Source: Cladocopium goreaui (taxonomy: Eukaryota > Sar > Dinophyceae > Suessiales > Symbiodiniaceae). Taken from it: a stretch of 64,000 nt of DNA. Position 1 is the stretch's first letter; each line of letters opens with the position of its first letter. A model generated the notes under the pieces. It searched no databases. It was not told the DNA's origin and was given only the letters and a program-made list of their open reading frames with translations. Made by a program: the position numbers and the translations under genes. This document shows positions 52,410-63,515 of this stretch, one piece after another. The stretch is taken from NCBI GenBank assembly GCA_947184155.2, contig CAMXCT020006752.1:248001-312000 (forward strand), in the 5' to 3' direction.

Positions 52410-52506
52410 GGTGAGAATGCTACATACGCTTTGGTAGTCAACCATGGCAAACATGGTAATCTTCGGGGAGTTTCCAGCCAGCTACGTCTGATGACACCGG
52501 AGGGTA
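52410..52506. repeat. Family G element, degenerate
   Basis: Right end CTACGTCTGATGACACCGGA+GGGTA; left end decayed. Confidence 0.5.
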
Positions 52507-53008
52507 ACTTCAAAGTTTTAGTTTCATGCCTTCTCAGTTCCCCACAATCCATCGAGCTTCTGCTTATGCAATGGTTCAAAATGGACCGCAGGTAGTAATT
52601 TACGAATTGAATCAATGCCTAAGCAAGGAATTGCTTGAACTGAATTCAAACTGGCCACCTTGAAAACTGTGTCATTGACCAACGCGAATGTTTTGACAAG
52701 ACACCCACAACATCCATATTTTTGCAGTTCACACCCTCATCATTGCTGGCTAATATCACTATTGTTGATGGACTTTGATGGTTAACGACAACATATCCAT
52801 TAGTTGACTTGCATGGGTTACAGACTGTAATCCCTTGCACCTATCATATTAGAGAACACCCTAATGAACACCTGGTTTAGTATATATTGGATCTATTTAA
52901 CTATTCATTTTCGCTTCCCTTATTGGGAGATTTTTCATTTGTTGTGGATAGGATTCTCATCACTCGTTTTTTTCTTATGGAAGCAACAAAAACCGGACCC
53001 ATTTCCCA

Positions 53009-53090
53009 TACCCTCTGGTAATTTAAAAGTTCGCTATGTAAAATCACCATTCTTCAAAATGGCAAATCGACCAAGTAAATGGGCGTTAAG
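53009..53090. repeat. Family A element, right arm missing
   Basis: TACCCTCTGGTAATTTAAAA, then breaks off after CAAGTAAATGGGCG. Confidence 0.6.
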
Positions 53091-53328
53091 GCTTAACCAG
53101 GACGCAAACTGTGTCGCAGAAATCAAATTGCAGAGGAGATCAACTCTTTTTTCCCATATCAATCATATCAAATCATATCCCATAGGATCCATGTATGCTA
53201 TATATGGTAACATTTACCATCAATATACCCCCAATGTTAGCATATATATCATACATGGATCCTATGGGTATCAAATCATATCAACCTTTTCCCATCCTCC
53301 AACTTGGCTCCAAAAATGGGGTACCCAG

Positions 53329-53410
53329 GACACGCCCAACAGCCACGCTGAGCACCACGGTGAGCTCCGTGCCATTGCGGATGTGGAGGAAGGCGATCCC
53401 AAGTTCCATG
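53329..53410 (+). CDS. Host gene exon 35 (acidic tail)
   Basis: ACCCAG|G in phase 0. Reads DTPNSHAEHHGELRAIADVE then EGDPKFH. A GA donor (CATG|GATTTA) leaves one base for exon 36. The +1 frame (Ser/Thr-rich) is also open, so the frame is not certain. A family A element starts four bases after the donor. Confidence 0.6.
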
Positions 53411-53414
53411 GATT

Positions 53415-53521
53415 TACCCTCTGGTTATGTCAAAATAGCTATTGAAAATGGCCATAGAAATAGTGAGTTTTCCCATTAACAATGGTGATTTTCCATAGTT
53501 ATGTTAGTTTCCCAGATGGTA
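53415..53521. repeat. Family A element
   Basis: TACCCTCTGGTTA...TTTCCCAGATGGTA. Confidence 0.75.
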
Positions 53522-53828
53522 TATATACATATATGGATTTCTATGGTATAGTTCCAATTTAGGTAGCTGAAATGGCCATCAACAGATGTTGGTTGATGAT
53601 TGTTGGAGGTTATACTATCCAGTTGGGGATCAACACAATCCATGAGCTGAGAATTCCTGTTTTTAACCAGACAATAGGGGTGACAGAGTTTGGGTAAGAA
53701 ATTCTGGCGAGAAAAACAACAGATTGATGGGAAGGTCGTCACAACCGAACTAGAAATTGGATGAAATTAGAGAAGTTTAAATTGCGGTATCTAAGATATT
53801 CTAAGCTCGACAATTGGAGACAGGGTTT

Positions 53829-53942
53829 ATCCTCCGGTAATCATGGCAATGGACAATGAAACCCTATTTATAGATGGACAATCCGCACTTAAACCTCCAT
53901 GTATAGGGGATTTTCCATTGCCACGTTTGATTACCGGAGGCT
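53829..53942. repeat. Family G element
   Basis: TATCCTCCGGTAATCATGGC...CCACGTTTGATTACCGGAGG. Confidence 0.75.
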
Positions 53943-54177
53943 ATATAGATCTATATAGTATCAATAAAGCTTAATAATCACGTTTTTTTTTGGGGTAAAC
54001 TATGTATTACACTTAATAAACATACACGTTTAATCGTTTTTAAACCGAAGAACGCCGAATTTTGGGGGGTGAAATCATGTTGGTCTTCATTTCCACAAAA
54101 AGATAGAACTCGTTTTTTTTGTCCCAGAAACATTGATCGAAGTCGATTTCAGAGTAGAATTTTCCGGTACCCTCTGG

Positions 54178-54278
54178 TAATTTAACATAGCTATGGAAAA
54201 TCACCATTTTTTATGGGAAAACTCACTATTTCAATGGGCCATTTTCACTAGCTATGTAAACGTTTACCAGGCCGGGTA
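54178..54278. repeat. Family A element
   Basis: TACCCTCTGGTAA...TTACCAGGCCGGGTA; small change at the right end. Confidence 0.75.
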
Positions 54279-54371
54279 GATGTCCATGAAGTCATGGGGC
54301 TTTTGTTAAACGGAACTCCGTGAACTTCCCGTGGATTTTTCTCCGTTTCGAAACTGGGCACTGCTGGCCAG

Positions 54372-54417
54372 GCACAGACCTGCCGGAGCTGCCGAGTGAA
54401 AGTCCGGCGGAAGACAG
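54372..54417 (+). CDS. Host gene exon 36 (acidic/Pro tail)
   Basis: GGCCAG|G acceptor. Reads TDLPELPSESPAEDR. GC donor AG|GCGCGG gives the phase for exon 37. The phase-0 frame is open but basic and Cys-containing. The next intron holds a family H element. Confidence 0.55.
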
Positions 54418-54480
54418 GCGCGGCGGAGGTGTCTGAAATCTTCGTCATGGTAGCCCCAAATGGATGGTTTCCATAGCGGA

Positions 54481-54603
54481 GCTGGGTAAATTATAACGAC
54501 CTCACTGTTCTCCCTCACTGGAATCATGGTTAATAAGGGGAATCATCCCCTTTTATGGCCTTATTTATTTCAGGTTAGTGACTTATTATAATTTAATTAC
54601 CAT
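54481..54603. repeat. Family H element
   Basis: GCTGGGTAAATTATAACGAC; right TTATTATAATTTAATTACC (end decayed). Confidence 0.75.
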
Positions 54604-55569
54604 GATGGTATCCCGATAGCCCCGATAGCTGGATTGCTTATTTCATGGAAAATCCATCTATAAATGGATGAGAACTGAGGGTACCCCCATTTCAGGAAAC
54701 CTCCTGATTTCATCCAAGGATGGGAAGACCATCTTTAGATATCTTTAGTATTGAAGCAATGGACAACTTGGAGATCTTGGAGATCTCCCCATTTTTGGAA
54801 AGACCATGAAAGACTTATAGCCATTATATAGTCTAATTGTTCATCAATTTGATGCGGTGGATATGTGTCATATAGACATCTATGAATATCTATAACTACC
54901 TGGCTAATCTACAGCAAGCCAAATTCAGGCTATGTCGGATTAGCAGCACTGGCAATGGTGAGCAGAAACAAAACATGGCGCTGGTTGACTTTGATCTTTG
55001 GAACTGGCATCAACAAGACATCTTTGGAAGACATTTATCAACATTTATCCATTAAACATAGTGGATCTTTATCCATTTAACTATGGAAAAAATCACCATT
55101 TATCAACATTTATCCAAAGACTTGAATCTCGCAACTTGGGGTTCACCTCGACGCAGTTTGTTTTTTTTTGAATGTCCGATATGAATGACATTGAATGACA
55201 ATCCAAGATCATCACGCAGCTGAACTTAGCAACTTGGAGATGGAAAACCAGCAATGTTTATCCACAGAATTTCCGATATGACTCGATGAGAGAATATGAG
55301 AGAATCATAAGCCACAATTCTTGGCTTGTAAAAAATGTAACCCAGCAATTTTTGGGTTGTAACTCCCTGTAACCCTTTCAAATCTTGAGAAACATCAGAT
55401 TGCGAAAAAAGTGACCAGCCTATTTTCATGGTTATAAATTACGATAAATTAGTTGTTACAGCAATTGTCCATGGTTATATAAGTTATAACATGTTATAAC
55501 ACCCATTTTTTTCTGATTTTTTTTTCCATCCTACAGTCATAACACCCCATTTTTTCCAGCCAGATCCAG

Positions 55570-55642
55570 GCCGCCGGATGCCTTGGTCCTCGCCATCCCG
55601 GACACCGCCGCGCACGGCGCGGAGGCGGCACAATTGTGGTTG
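55570..55642 (+). CDS. Host gene exon 37 (tail)
   Basis: ATCCAG|G acceptor. Reads PPDALVLAIPDTAAHGAEAA then QLWL. GA donor TTG|GATAGG in phase 0. The next intron (55643-58682) has G, A, H and D elements and duplicated sequence. Confidence 0.65.
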
Positions 55643-56308
55643 GATAGGAAGATGGGAGGAGCTGCCAAGCGACATGGGATACCCAGTGATCATCCATTTT
55701 GATGTTGGATTTTCAGGGATTTGATGTTGGATTTGATGTTGGATTTTTTTTAAAGATTTTCAGGGATTTTCCATGATGATTTTGATTTGATGTTGGATTT
55801 GATGTTGAATTTTCCATGAAAGCCATCATGAAATCAACCAGTTATTGTGGAATCCCCCGTGGCTTTGGACTCCTAAGAGGACCCCCAACTAGCTATTGCA
55901 ATAAAACCATCAAACATGGTGATTGAATGGGATATCAATGTGGATTTTTCATAGATTTTAATATATGGTTCATAATGGTTCATAACTAAGTCTAACTAAC
56001 TAATCCGATTAATCCCTTCCCCCGTTCATACATATTTAACACCAAATATAGATATGGTCCCGATTTTTTTGTGGTTTCATTCCCACCATGGTGCCATGGT
56101 TTCGTTGGTGTTTAACATGAACCGGAAGGGATCAAGCTGGGATTCCAGGATGAACTGATTTTTTCCGCTGTGATATGATGCAGCCACAATTCGTTAGTTG
56201 ATCCTATAGTTGATGGTGACTATTATCCAATAGGTGATATGTAGTTGATATAGTTGATATAGGTTATGTTTAACATTGTTTAACTGATTATTATCCACAG
56301 TTCATATA

Positions 56309-56449
56309 GTTGGTACCTTTTGGTAAATTAACATGGCTCGCTGGAAAATCCGCCATTTATATAGATGATTCCAGCATATTCCAGCTATAAACCTGATAAG
56401 GCACTGATAAGGCATTTTCCAGCCAGCCACGTTTGATTACCGGAGGATA
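56309..56449. repeat. Family G element
   Basis: TACCTTTTGGTAAATTAACA...CCACGTTTGATTACCGGAGG. Confidence 0.6.
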
Positions 56450-57384
56450 TCTCACTTTTTTCTGCATGGGTTACATTCACTGCAGGGATATAACCTGCCA
56501 ACAAGATGCCGCAAAGTTGCAGACACCCTGAAATTATGGGGGGAACATCAGCAGTACCATCCTGGAAACACTATTGGGCAACCTTTTTGGGGCTATTTGG
56601 ATGTTTTGTATGTGTATATATATATATTTGATTTTGTATATATATATATATACATATTATGTATATATATAAATTATTTATGTATATTTATGTCATATCG
56701 TAACAACCAAACATTGGGAATGAACTAAATCATGGGACATGGGTGGGTTCTCAACCATGGTGGGTTTCGAGGTAACTTGCTGTTGGTCATAGATTGGTTT
56801 AAGAGCAGGTCGTTAATAGCCACAAACCCATCATTTGTACATAGTCCATAGTCCATAGGTGTAGTTTCTGCTTGACCATTTATCAGAATGCGTTCAGGGC
56901 GTTGGCGAATGAATGTCATGGCTTGAAGGGAAGACTCATATACAGTCAGAGGAATGAAAAACACGTTTGTATTGTAAACTCCATTGTTTCAATCGAATTC
57001 TCTTGTGCGCCGAGAGTGTGGCGATTTTGAGCTCCTTTCAAAACCATGAAAATATCATCCAGCAGCCGCACAGATGTTTGATCTGAATGGATAGATTGAT
57101 GGATGATAGATTCCAACCAACACAAGCCGTGACCTTCACAGTTTCGCTACTGTTGCCTGCTTTACAATTCAAAAAAATATGCCTAGCTAGATATATCCAG
57201 ATATATCCAGATATATCCATCATGAAGCCAAAGATTTCTTGGTGTTTCCTAGTGATAAACTCTGATTCCAACTCTCCGTCGTGGTGGCAGCGGTGAGCGG
57301 AGCCATGGGTAGCCATATCTTCCATCATTTTCCAAATGGAGCCATGGGTACAATCAGAGTTTTCCAATAGGAATATAGGATACA

Positions 57385-57495
57385 TACCCCCTGGTAAATT
57401 AACTTGTTGACCCTGAAAATCACCAATTTTTAATGGTTTCACTAGTCTTCCAACCCCGATGACTGCCAGGGTCTATGTTAATTTACCAGAGGGTA
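57385..57495. repeat. Family A variant (GTTGACCCTGAAAAT arms)
   Basis: TACCCCCTGGTAAATTAAC...TTAATTTACCAGAGGGTA with GACCCTG / CAGGGTC inner arms. Confidence 0.75.
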
Positions 57496-57587
57496 CATCA
57501 TTTCAATGGTCATTTCAGGAACCTAAAATGGAGGTACGTTAGTACCATATTTTTGGCCATATTTTGTGGGTAAATTCCCATTGATCA

Positions 57588-57681
57588 TTGGTTTAATTGG
57601 GAAATCATTGCGAACCTCATTGGAGATGACTTATCGCTTTATGGCATCAATCATGGGGATATCAACACTCATAGTAACCAT
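57588..57681 (+). repeat. Direct repeat, copy 1, flanking family H
   Basis: Shares GGAGATGACTTATCGCTTTA and TGGCATCAATCATGGGGATA with 57804-57911. Confidence 0.8.
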
Positions 57682-57682
57682 C

Positions 57683-57797
57683 AATCTGGGTAAATTATAA
57701 CGACCTCACTGCGACCTCACTGGAATCATAGTTAATAAGGGGATCATCCCCAAATGGCCTTAATTCAGGCTAGTGAACTATTATAATTTACTCAGAT
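57683..57797. repeat. Family H element
   Basis: ATCTGGGTAAATTATAACGA...TTATAATTTACTCAGAT, best termini of the three. Confidence 0.85.
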
Positions 57798-57803
57798 ACA
57801 TCA

Positions 57804-57911
57804 TTGGTTTCACTGGGAAATCATTACTAACATCATTGGAGATGACTTATCGCTTTATGGCATCAATCATGGGGATATCAACTATATCGACCATCATAAT
57901 AACCATCATAG
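57804..57911 (+). repeat. Direct repeat, copy 2, flanking family H
   Basis: Second copy of 57588-57681; differs by scattered substitutions and an ATCGACCATCATA insertion. Confidence 0.8.
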
Positions 57912-58239
57912 TAACGGTGCCCCATAGGTAACTAAGTTGCTTTGTAACTAGTTTAACTAAAACTGCCGGTGATTATAAAATATTATAACCCTAGTTTAGT
58001 TAATTAGATGGTCATCGAGCGGACTTCTAGCTGGGTTGCACCACCTGAATTGGGAAGAAACCAACAATCGGGATATACTGGGATATGATGGGATTTTTGT
58101 AACCAGCAAACGGTATAAGTGGTATTTTCTGTGGCACTTATAATCACATATGTGGATGAATGGCATACCACATTATATGATATATATATATATATACATA
58201 ATATATCAAATGCCAACTTCCTTTACAATGATATCCACT

Positions 58240-58361
58240 TACCCTCTGGTAAACTAACATAGCTGTGGACACTCACCAAAATTTAATAGGTACTGTAATT
58301 ATCTGTAATTCAACTGTAAATGGCAAACTTCCCTAGCTTTTCGCATGTCTACCAGAAGGTA
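58240..58361. repeat. Family A element
   Basis: TACCCTCTGGTAA...CTACCAGAAGGTA. Confidence 0.75.
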
Positions 58362-58432
58362 AATGACATTACACTTGTGGATGAATGGTATTGGTATATC
58401 ACATTATATGATTATATCAAGTGCTCATTTAC

Positions 58433-58485
58433 ATCCATTTACATCCATTTACATCCATTTACATCCATTTACATCCATTTACACT
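58433..58485. repeat. Tandem repeat, unit ATTTACATCC
   Basis: Five to six copies of a 10-bp unit next to a D element. Confidence 0.9.
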
Positions 58486-58491
58486 TTTATA

Positions 58492-58600
58492 TGGCTATGG
58501 ATCAATATCTATTAAGTACCATTTTTAGTGGAATGAACATCCATTTTAACCCAGCTATTTTGATGTGAACAAAAGGGGTACCTATGGTTTTGACACACTT
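58492..58600 (+). repeat. Family D element
   Basis: TGGCTATGGATCAATATC...GGTTTTGACACAC; flanked by ACTTTTATATGG on both sides. Confidence 0.75.
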
Positions 58601-58682
58601 TTATATGGTGCCATTGAAGTGCCATTGCCATGTAAACTTTATAATGATCTCCACCCACCATGGCACTTCTTCCCGACGCCAG

Positions 58683-58784
58683 GATGCCGAGCTGCCCACG
58701 GGAATGGAGCTGGCGACACGCGACGACGATGCGGACGATGTCGACGCTGTCGACGATCCGGGGAGGAGTCGGAGCGTGTCCCCA
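58683..58784 (+). CDS. Host gene exon 38 (acidic tail)
   Basis: GCCAG|G in phase 0. Reads DAELPTGMELATRDDDADDV then DAVDDPGRSRSVSP. Donor not clear: CCA|GAGAGC (GA) keeps phase 0, later sites are possible since SLERRNGW is also open. The next intron has a GGGAAATATAT repeat (58830-58872). Confidence 0.65.
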
Positions 58785-59611
58785 GAGAGCCTTGAGCGTC
58801 GCAACGGCTGGTTTGGTTGTTGGCAATATATGGGAAATATATGGGAAATATATGGGAAATATATGGGAAATAGGGTTAATAATGGTTAATAATGGCTAAT
58901 AATTATCATCAACATATGGGATAAACCCAGCAATAATGTGTGGATTTGTCTGATAAGAGGGTTAGTAAGTGATTAACAACCATAGTTAGTTTATCCATGC
59001 ATAGATTGCTTAATCCTCGAATCGAGGACTTACAATCACCAGGGTAATTTTCTACCATTTACGATTCGTGGGATGATCCTCCCTACATGGGGTTCAGACC
59101 TGAACATGTGTCCGAAAACGGGGGATAGCTCCAAACACGGCCGCCTCAATAGGGAAATTGATCAACTAATAGAATTTGAGGGGTATGTGCCCCTCCAGAG
59201 AAACCCAAATCGATTTTCCCTAAATCCACCGGTCAATCTTCATTTTGTCTCTATAAAACTTGAATTTTGATGAGTATTCCCCATTTTTTAACAAACCACT
59301 ATGGACGTCATGAGTGAGTAGCTGGGCCCACACCCCAATATTCACCCAATATTCACAAGTATTCTGGGTAGATGATGTTAGTTTTTGCCTGCCAGTCCCC
59401 AGCTCGGAAGCCTTTTGAACATATGAGGACATCATTGGTTACATACACATACGCAGATGATCTGTATATATATATATATCACACATAAAAACTAATTCAA
59501 ACAACATATGTATATATATATATATTATCATATTTTGATATATTTTAAATCCTTCTATATCCCGAACTTTAGACAATTAACACCAATCTGTTTTCATCAT
59601 CATCAGTCAAG

Positions 59612-59693
59612 GCAGTCGCCCACGTCCAGAGAAGCTCACATGCGAGCGGCGGCAGCAACTTGTCGGTTGATCTGTCTGGCCCTGATTCATCCT
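59612..59693 (+). CDS. Host gene exon 39 (Ser-rich tail, tentative frame)
   Basis: GTCAAG|G. Phase-0 frame reads AVAHVQRSSHASGGSNLSVD then LSGPDSS followed by TGA, or by a GA donor (CCT|GATTGT). If spliced, it joins exon 40; if not, this could be the gene's end. Confidence 0.45.
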
Positions 59694-60045
59694 GATTGTG
59701 GGTACCAAATATGGGTGAAACATGGGTTTGTTTTTCCATATGGAAGTTTCCATAAATGGCAACACCCCAAAATGGATTGTTTAAAAGGGAAAATCTGAGA
59801 ATAAAAAGGATGATAATTAGGGGTATCCCCATGACTTAGGAAACCATCATATAGGCCAATGGTTATCAATTTTCTAAGGGGATTTATATACACAGTGGAA
59901 TCAGCAGAAAAGCTGATGATGCGGCGATCACCTGAAGCCCGATAAATCTGATGGTGCTGACCTTGGTCAGATCAGAATAGTTGGTCTATAGCTAGATGTC
60001 CATGCCAAATGTCAGTATGTTGATGTATTTTTTGGGTGTTTATCA

Positions 60046-60165
60046 TCTGGTTGGTGGTTTGGAACATGAAATTTATGACTTTCCATTCAGTTGGGAATGT
60101 CATCATCCCAACTGACTTTCACTCCATCATTTTTCAGAGGGGTAGGGCGAAAAACCACCAACCAG
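60046..60165. repeat. Family C element
   Basis: TCTGGTTGGTGGTTTGG...CCACCAACCAG; ATC/TCAT flanks. Confidence 0.8.
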
Positions 60166-60796
60166 TCATGTTTATCACCCAGTCATGATGGGATCTTGGT
60201 ACTCAAATACACACCTTTAGCCAGCGATCGGGGGGAAGACTTGGAAGATCTTGGAACACATGGCTGGGTCCGAGTATGTATACGGCCCATGATCGAAGTT
60301 TCATTGATAAGCATAACACTGCTACGTTTTTTGCATTTAGATATTTAAGTGTAAGGTGGCAAACCCAAAAACGAAACAACCATTTGGGGATGCAAAAAGC
60401 ATACGACTTGGTGCAGCTCCGGATGTTGTGGACTCATCTTTTGAGCTTGGATCTATAAAAGGATGGTTGACAGGGGAATCATAGGTATGCTATAGAAAGC
60501 TGAAACAATTATATAAGTAGAGGATATTTGAGGCGGTCATGACTTTCTGGAATCTGGATGAACCTGGCTTGGAAACGAAGTCTTTGATAGTCTATTCAAT
60601 TTGAGCCCTACATTACTGTAAGATCTACCCCAGAGGTAACCTTTAGTATACCATTCATGAATTGCATGTTATCGATGTGCATCCCTGGAATTGTACCAAA
60701 GTAACTCCCGAAAAGATTGACCGATGATAACTATGGAAAATCACATATCTTTTCATGGGTTTTTATCAACCATAACTGGCCATGTTCAATAGCTTT

Positions 60797-60897
60797 TCGT
60801 CTGGTAATTTAACATAGCTAGTGAAAATGGTGATTTATAGTGGTTTTTCCATTCAAAATGGTGATTTTCCATAGTTATGTTAGTTTACCAGAGGGTA
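60797..60897. repeat. Family A element, left end decayed
   Basis: CGTCTGGTAATTTAACATAG...TTAGTTTACCAGAGGGTA. Confidence 0.7.
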
Positions 60898-60975
60898 GTT
60901 TACCCGAGGCTACTACCCTTGTGCCCCTGGGCCACGCTGCCGGAAAAACAAAAACCGTTTTTTTGCAGCGTTCAG

Positions 60976-61023
60976 GTGACGCAGCTGGCGGTGGAGGTGA
61001 ATCCGATCCTAAAGAGCTTCTGG
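60976..61023 (+). CDS. Host gene exon 40 (tail, tentative)
   Basis: GTTCAG|G. The frame DAAGGGGESDPKELL fits the phases of exons 39 and 41; the phase-0 frame (VTQLAVEVNPILKSFW) is also open. GC donor G|GCTTTT. Confidence 0.4.
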
Positions 61024-61070
61024 GCTTTTTTTCAGCCAGGTTTTTTTGGCCTCTGGTAAATTAAAATATA

Positions 61071-61173
61071 TGGGTATGGATCAATACCTATAGATACCAT
61101 TTTTAGTGGGATGAACATCCATTTACCAGCTATTTTGGGGTTCACTAGGTACCAGGGTTTTGACCCATCCCCA
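61071..61173 (+). repeat. Family D element
   Basis: TGGGTATGGATCAATACC...GGTTTTGACCCATCCCCA, next to a CCTCTGGTAAATT family A fragment. Confidence 0.85.
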
Positions 61174-61223
61174 AATATATAAATATTACCAACCAACCAA
61201 CTAGAGATAGGCTATATAAATAT

Positions 61224-61341
61224 TACCCTCTGGTAAATTCACTTGTTGACCCTGAAAATGACCAATAAAAATAGTGGAAACTCACTAGTCTTCCAAGCCC
61301 CAAGTCATGGCAGGGTCGTCATGTGAATTTACTGGAGGGTA
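61224..61341. repeat. Family A variant (GTTGACCCTGAAAAT arms)
   Basis: TACCCTCTGGTAAATTCAC...GTGAATTTACTGGAGGGTA; sister of 57385-57495. Confidence 0.75.
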
Positions 61342-61659
61342 GCTCTTCAGGAACTGTCATCAAAGGAAGTGTTAAATGGGGGTTTGAAAAAGGATCAACT
61401 CTTCAGTGATTTGCATGATTTGTTTAATGATTTTTTCATGAATCCTGAGCATGGGGGTGAAAAAATGGTCATCAACCATCAACTGTTAAATTAAGTGTCA
61501 TCAACTGTCATCTACTGGTGAAAACCAATCAAATAAAAGGTTGATTCAACCAGTAGAAACCAGTTGTGGATGGCATCACATCTGGTAAAAGTCTCGGTTG
61601 CATGGGACCCCAGTACGGCTATGGTAGGTTGATGCTTGTTTTAGGTGGTGTTTTCGGTA

Positions 61660-61763
61660 TAGATTCTGGTAAACTAACATAACAATGGAAAATCACCATT
61701 TTTAATGGGAAAATCCATTATAAATAACAATTTTCAATAGCTATGTTAGTTTACCAGAGGGTA
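61660..61763. repeat. Family A element
   Basis: TAGATTCTGGTAAAC...TTACCAGAGGGTA. Confidence 0.75.
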
Positions 61764-61984
61764 GATTCTTTTTTCAGAAAGCAGCTCACTCCAGTTTGCC
61801 CGGAAATGGAGCACATTGGAAAAATGCAGACAATTCATGGGAATTGGGGTTGCAGGTTACCCAACTTTCAGACAAACCCAACTGAAGAAAGCAGGTTGGA
61901 TTAGGGGGCCGTGGATCTCAGGAAATTCCAAGGAAATTCCAAGGAGCCAAGATAAAAGGTTATTGTGAATCTGATGATAATATA

Positions 61985-62135
61985 AATTAATATGATATAT
62001 CCATACAATTCAATATATATATATATATATATTATATTAATATAACGTATATATGCATATATATATATATATTATATTCATATAACATATATATATATAT
62101 ATATATGTTATATGCATTTATATATATATACATGC
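61985..62135. repeat. TA microsatellite array
   Basis: (TA)n with TATTATATTAATATAAC interruptions. Confidence 0.85.
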
Positions 62136-62224
62136 ACGGTATAGATACACTTGATACACCACGTACGAATTTATGTATATATACATGTTTTTTTTTATGC
62201 ATATATTCAATATGTTACATGTTA

Positions 62225-62455
62225 TGATCCAGACAAGAAGTGCAATCTGACAGATGCAACCCCCCATGTATTGCCCCCCCAACAAGCTGCCTGTTTCTCG
62301 GTTAAGTGCCCTGCGCCCAGTGAAACACAGTTTACCACCCTTGACGTTTTTTGAACCCCGTGATTGGCTTGCTGGAAGCAACTCATTTACAACCAAAGTG
62401 GATTCTTGTCGCCCGATAATTAAACTGCTGCCAAAAACCTTAGAGGAATAGAAAA
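62225..62455 (+). pseudogene. Possible gene fragment broken in a T run
   Basis: Two + frames are each convincing on one side of a TTTTTT run at about 62347-62352. Upstream reads DPDKKCNLTDATPHVLPPQQ and so on; downstream reads EPRDWLAGSNSFTTKVDSCR, ending LLPKTLEE and a stop. A one-base slip would explain both. It lies in the intron between exons 40 and 41; no family recognised. Confidence 0.35.
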
Positions 62456-62597
62456 ATATAAAGTGTCGAATAATAAGCGGTAGTCTTTTCATTGTTCATC
62501 ACAGTATTTCATCCGGGTCTTCATGACCCTTGAAAATGTACTGTAACTGGTTGCCAAAGCCCGTTCCTACGGCGGCCTTTCTATGAAATCTTGTGTA

Positions 62598-62678
62598 GGG
62601 TTAAGGGAAGATTTATGTACAGGAAACCATGGTTTTCACAATCACATGTAGGCCTTTTCTGCAGATTTTCCCTTCATC
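62598..62678. repeat. Family F element, degenerate
   Basis: AGGGAAGATTTATGTACAGG...GCAGATTTTCCCTTCATCCC. Confidence 0.45.
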
Positions 62679-62810
62679 CCATTCAGAAAAATGATGACCA
62701 CGTGATTTGTGATGATTGATGGTTAGTCCTGTAGTCCCGTACCGATACAAAAAAACCATCGAGACGCCCTGGTTGAGTTAGTATAGCTGTATTCATCCCT
62801 GGACTCCCAG

Positions 62811-62908
62811 GTCTGCAGCCCAAGAATAAGCAAGACATGTGGTCCAAAATCCATGGCGGTCGTCAGCCGCGCGCGGTTCCCTCTCTGTCACTTGACTTTG
62901 GCGGAAAA
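62811..62908 (+). CDS. Host gene exon 41 (basic tail)
   Basis: TCCCAG|G acceptor. Reads LQPKNKQDMWSKIHGGRQPR then AVPSLSLDFGGK. GC donor AAA|GCATGA in phase 0. Confidence 0.65.
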
Positions 62909-63103
62909 GCATGATGAATTCATGGGAATCTCAAGGATTGGATTAGGAAACGGGAGAATTTAAATAAGGGAGTCCAGAATCTCTTTGGATGATAATGATA
63001 GATGATGTTTGGATATGTTTGGCACATTTGTTGGTTGTTTCACATCTTTGAAAACCCATACTTTTTGGAACATGATCACTCAATGCACTAATTGCGCCTT
63101 CAG

Positions 63104-63145
63104 GCGGCCCCCTGGCTCCCAGAGGGGTCAAGCCAGCTCATCAAG
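63104..63145 (+). CDS. Host gene exon 42 (tail, short)
   Basis: CTTCAG|G in phase 0. Reads AAPWLPEGSSQLIK. GC donor AAG|GCGAGG. A second frame (RPPGSQRGQASSSRRG) is open. The next intron holds TA repeats and a B element. Confidence 0.5.
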
Positions 63146-63515
63146 GCGAGGGAACCAGGGAACAACAAATGCCAAGAAATCCATTGGGATTTCATCATTT
63201 TGGGTGATCTCTTGGTGACTTGTTTGATGATTGGGAGATAACCATCAAAAATGCATTATAAATATTTATAAATGGGAATAGCCATGGGAACATCACAAAA
63301 TCATTTGGGTAAATAAGAGCCACGTTGGATAACGATCCCAAGACTTCCGGCAACGAAGAAACCATCCATCGATCGACCAAAACAAAGGACTTAATCAAAG
63401 GGATGGGTTTGTCACACTGCAACATGCAATGAAGATTACCTACATATGTATATATATATATATATACAGTATATACACGTATATATATATATATATATAC
63501 GTACATATATATATA

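Noticed and set aside
461-61763. Families A-J as classical introners that create introns
   Set aside because: Element ends do not coincide with intron ends and many introns contain several elements.
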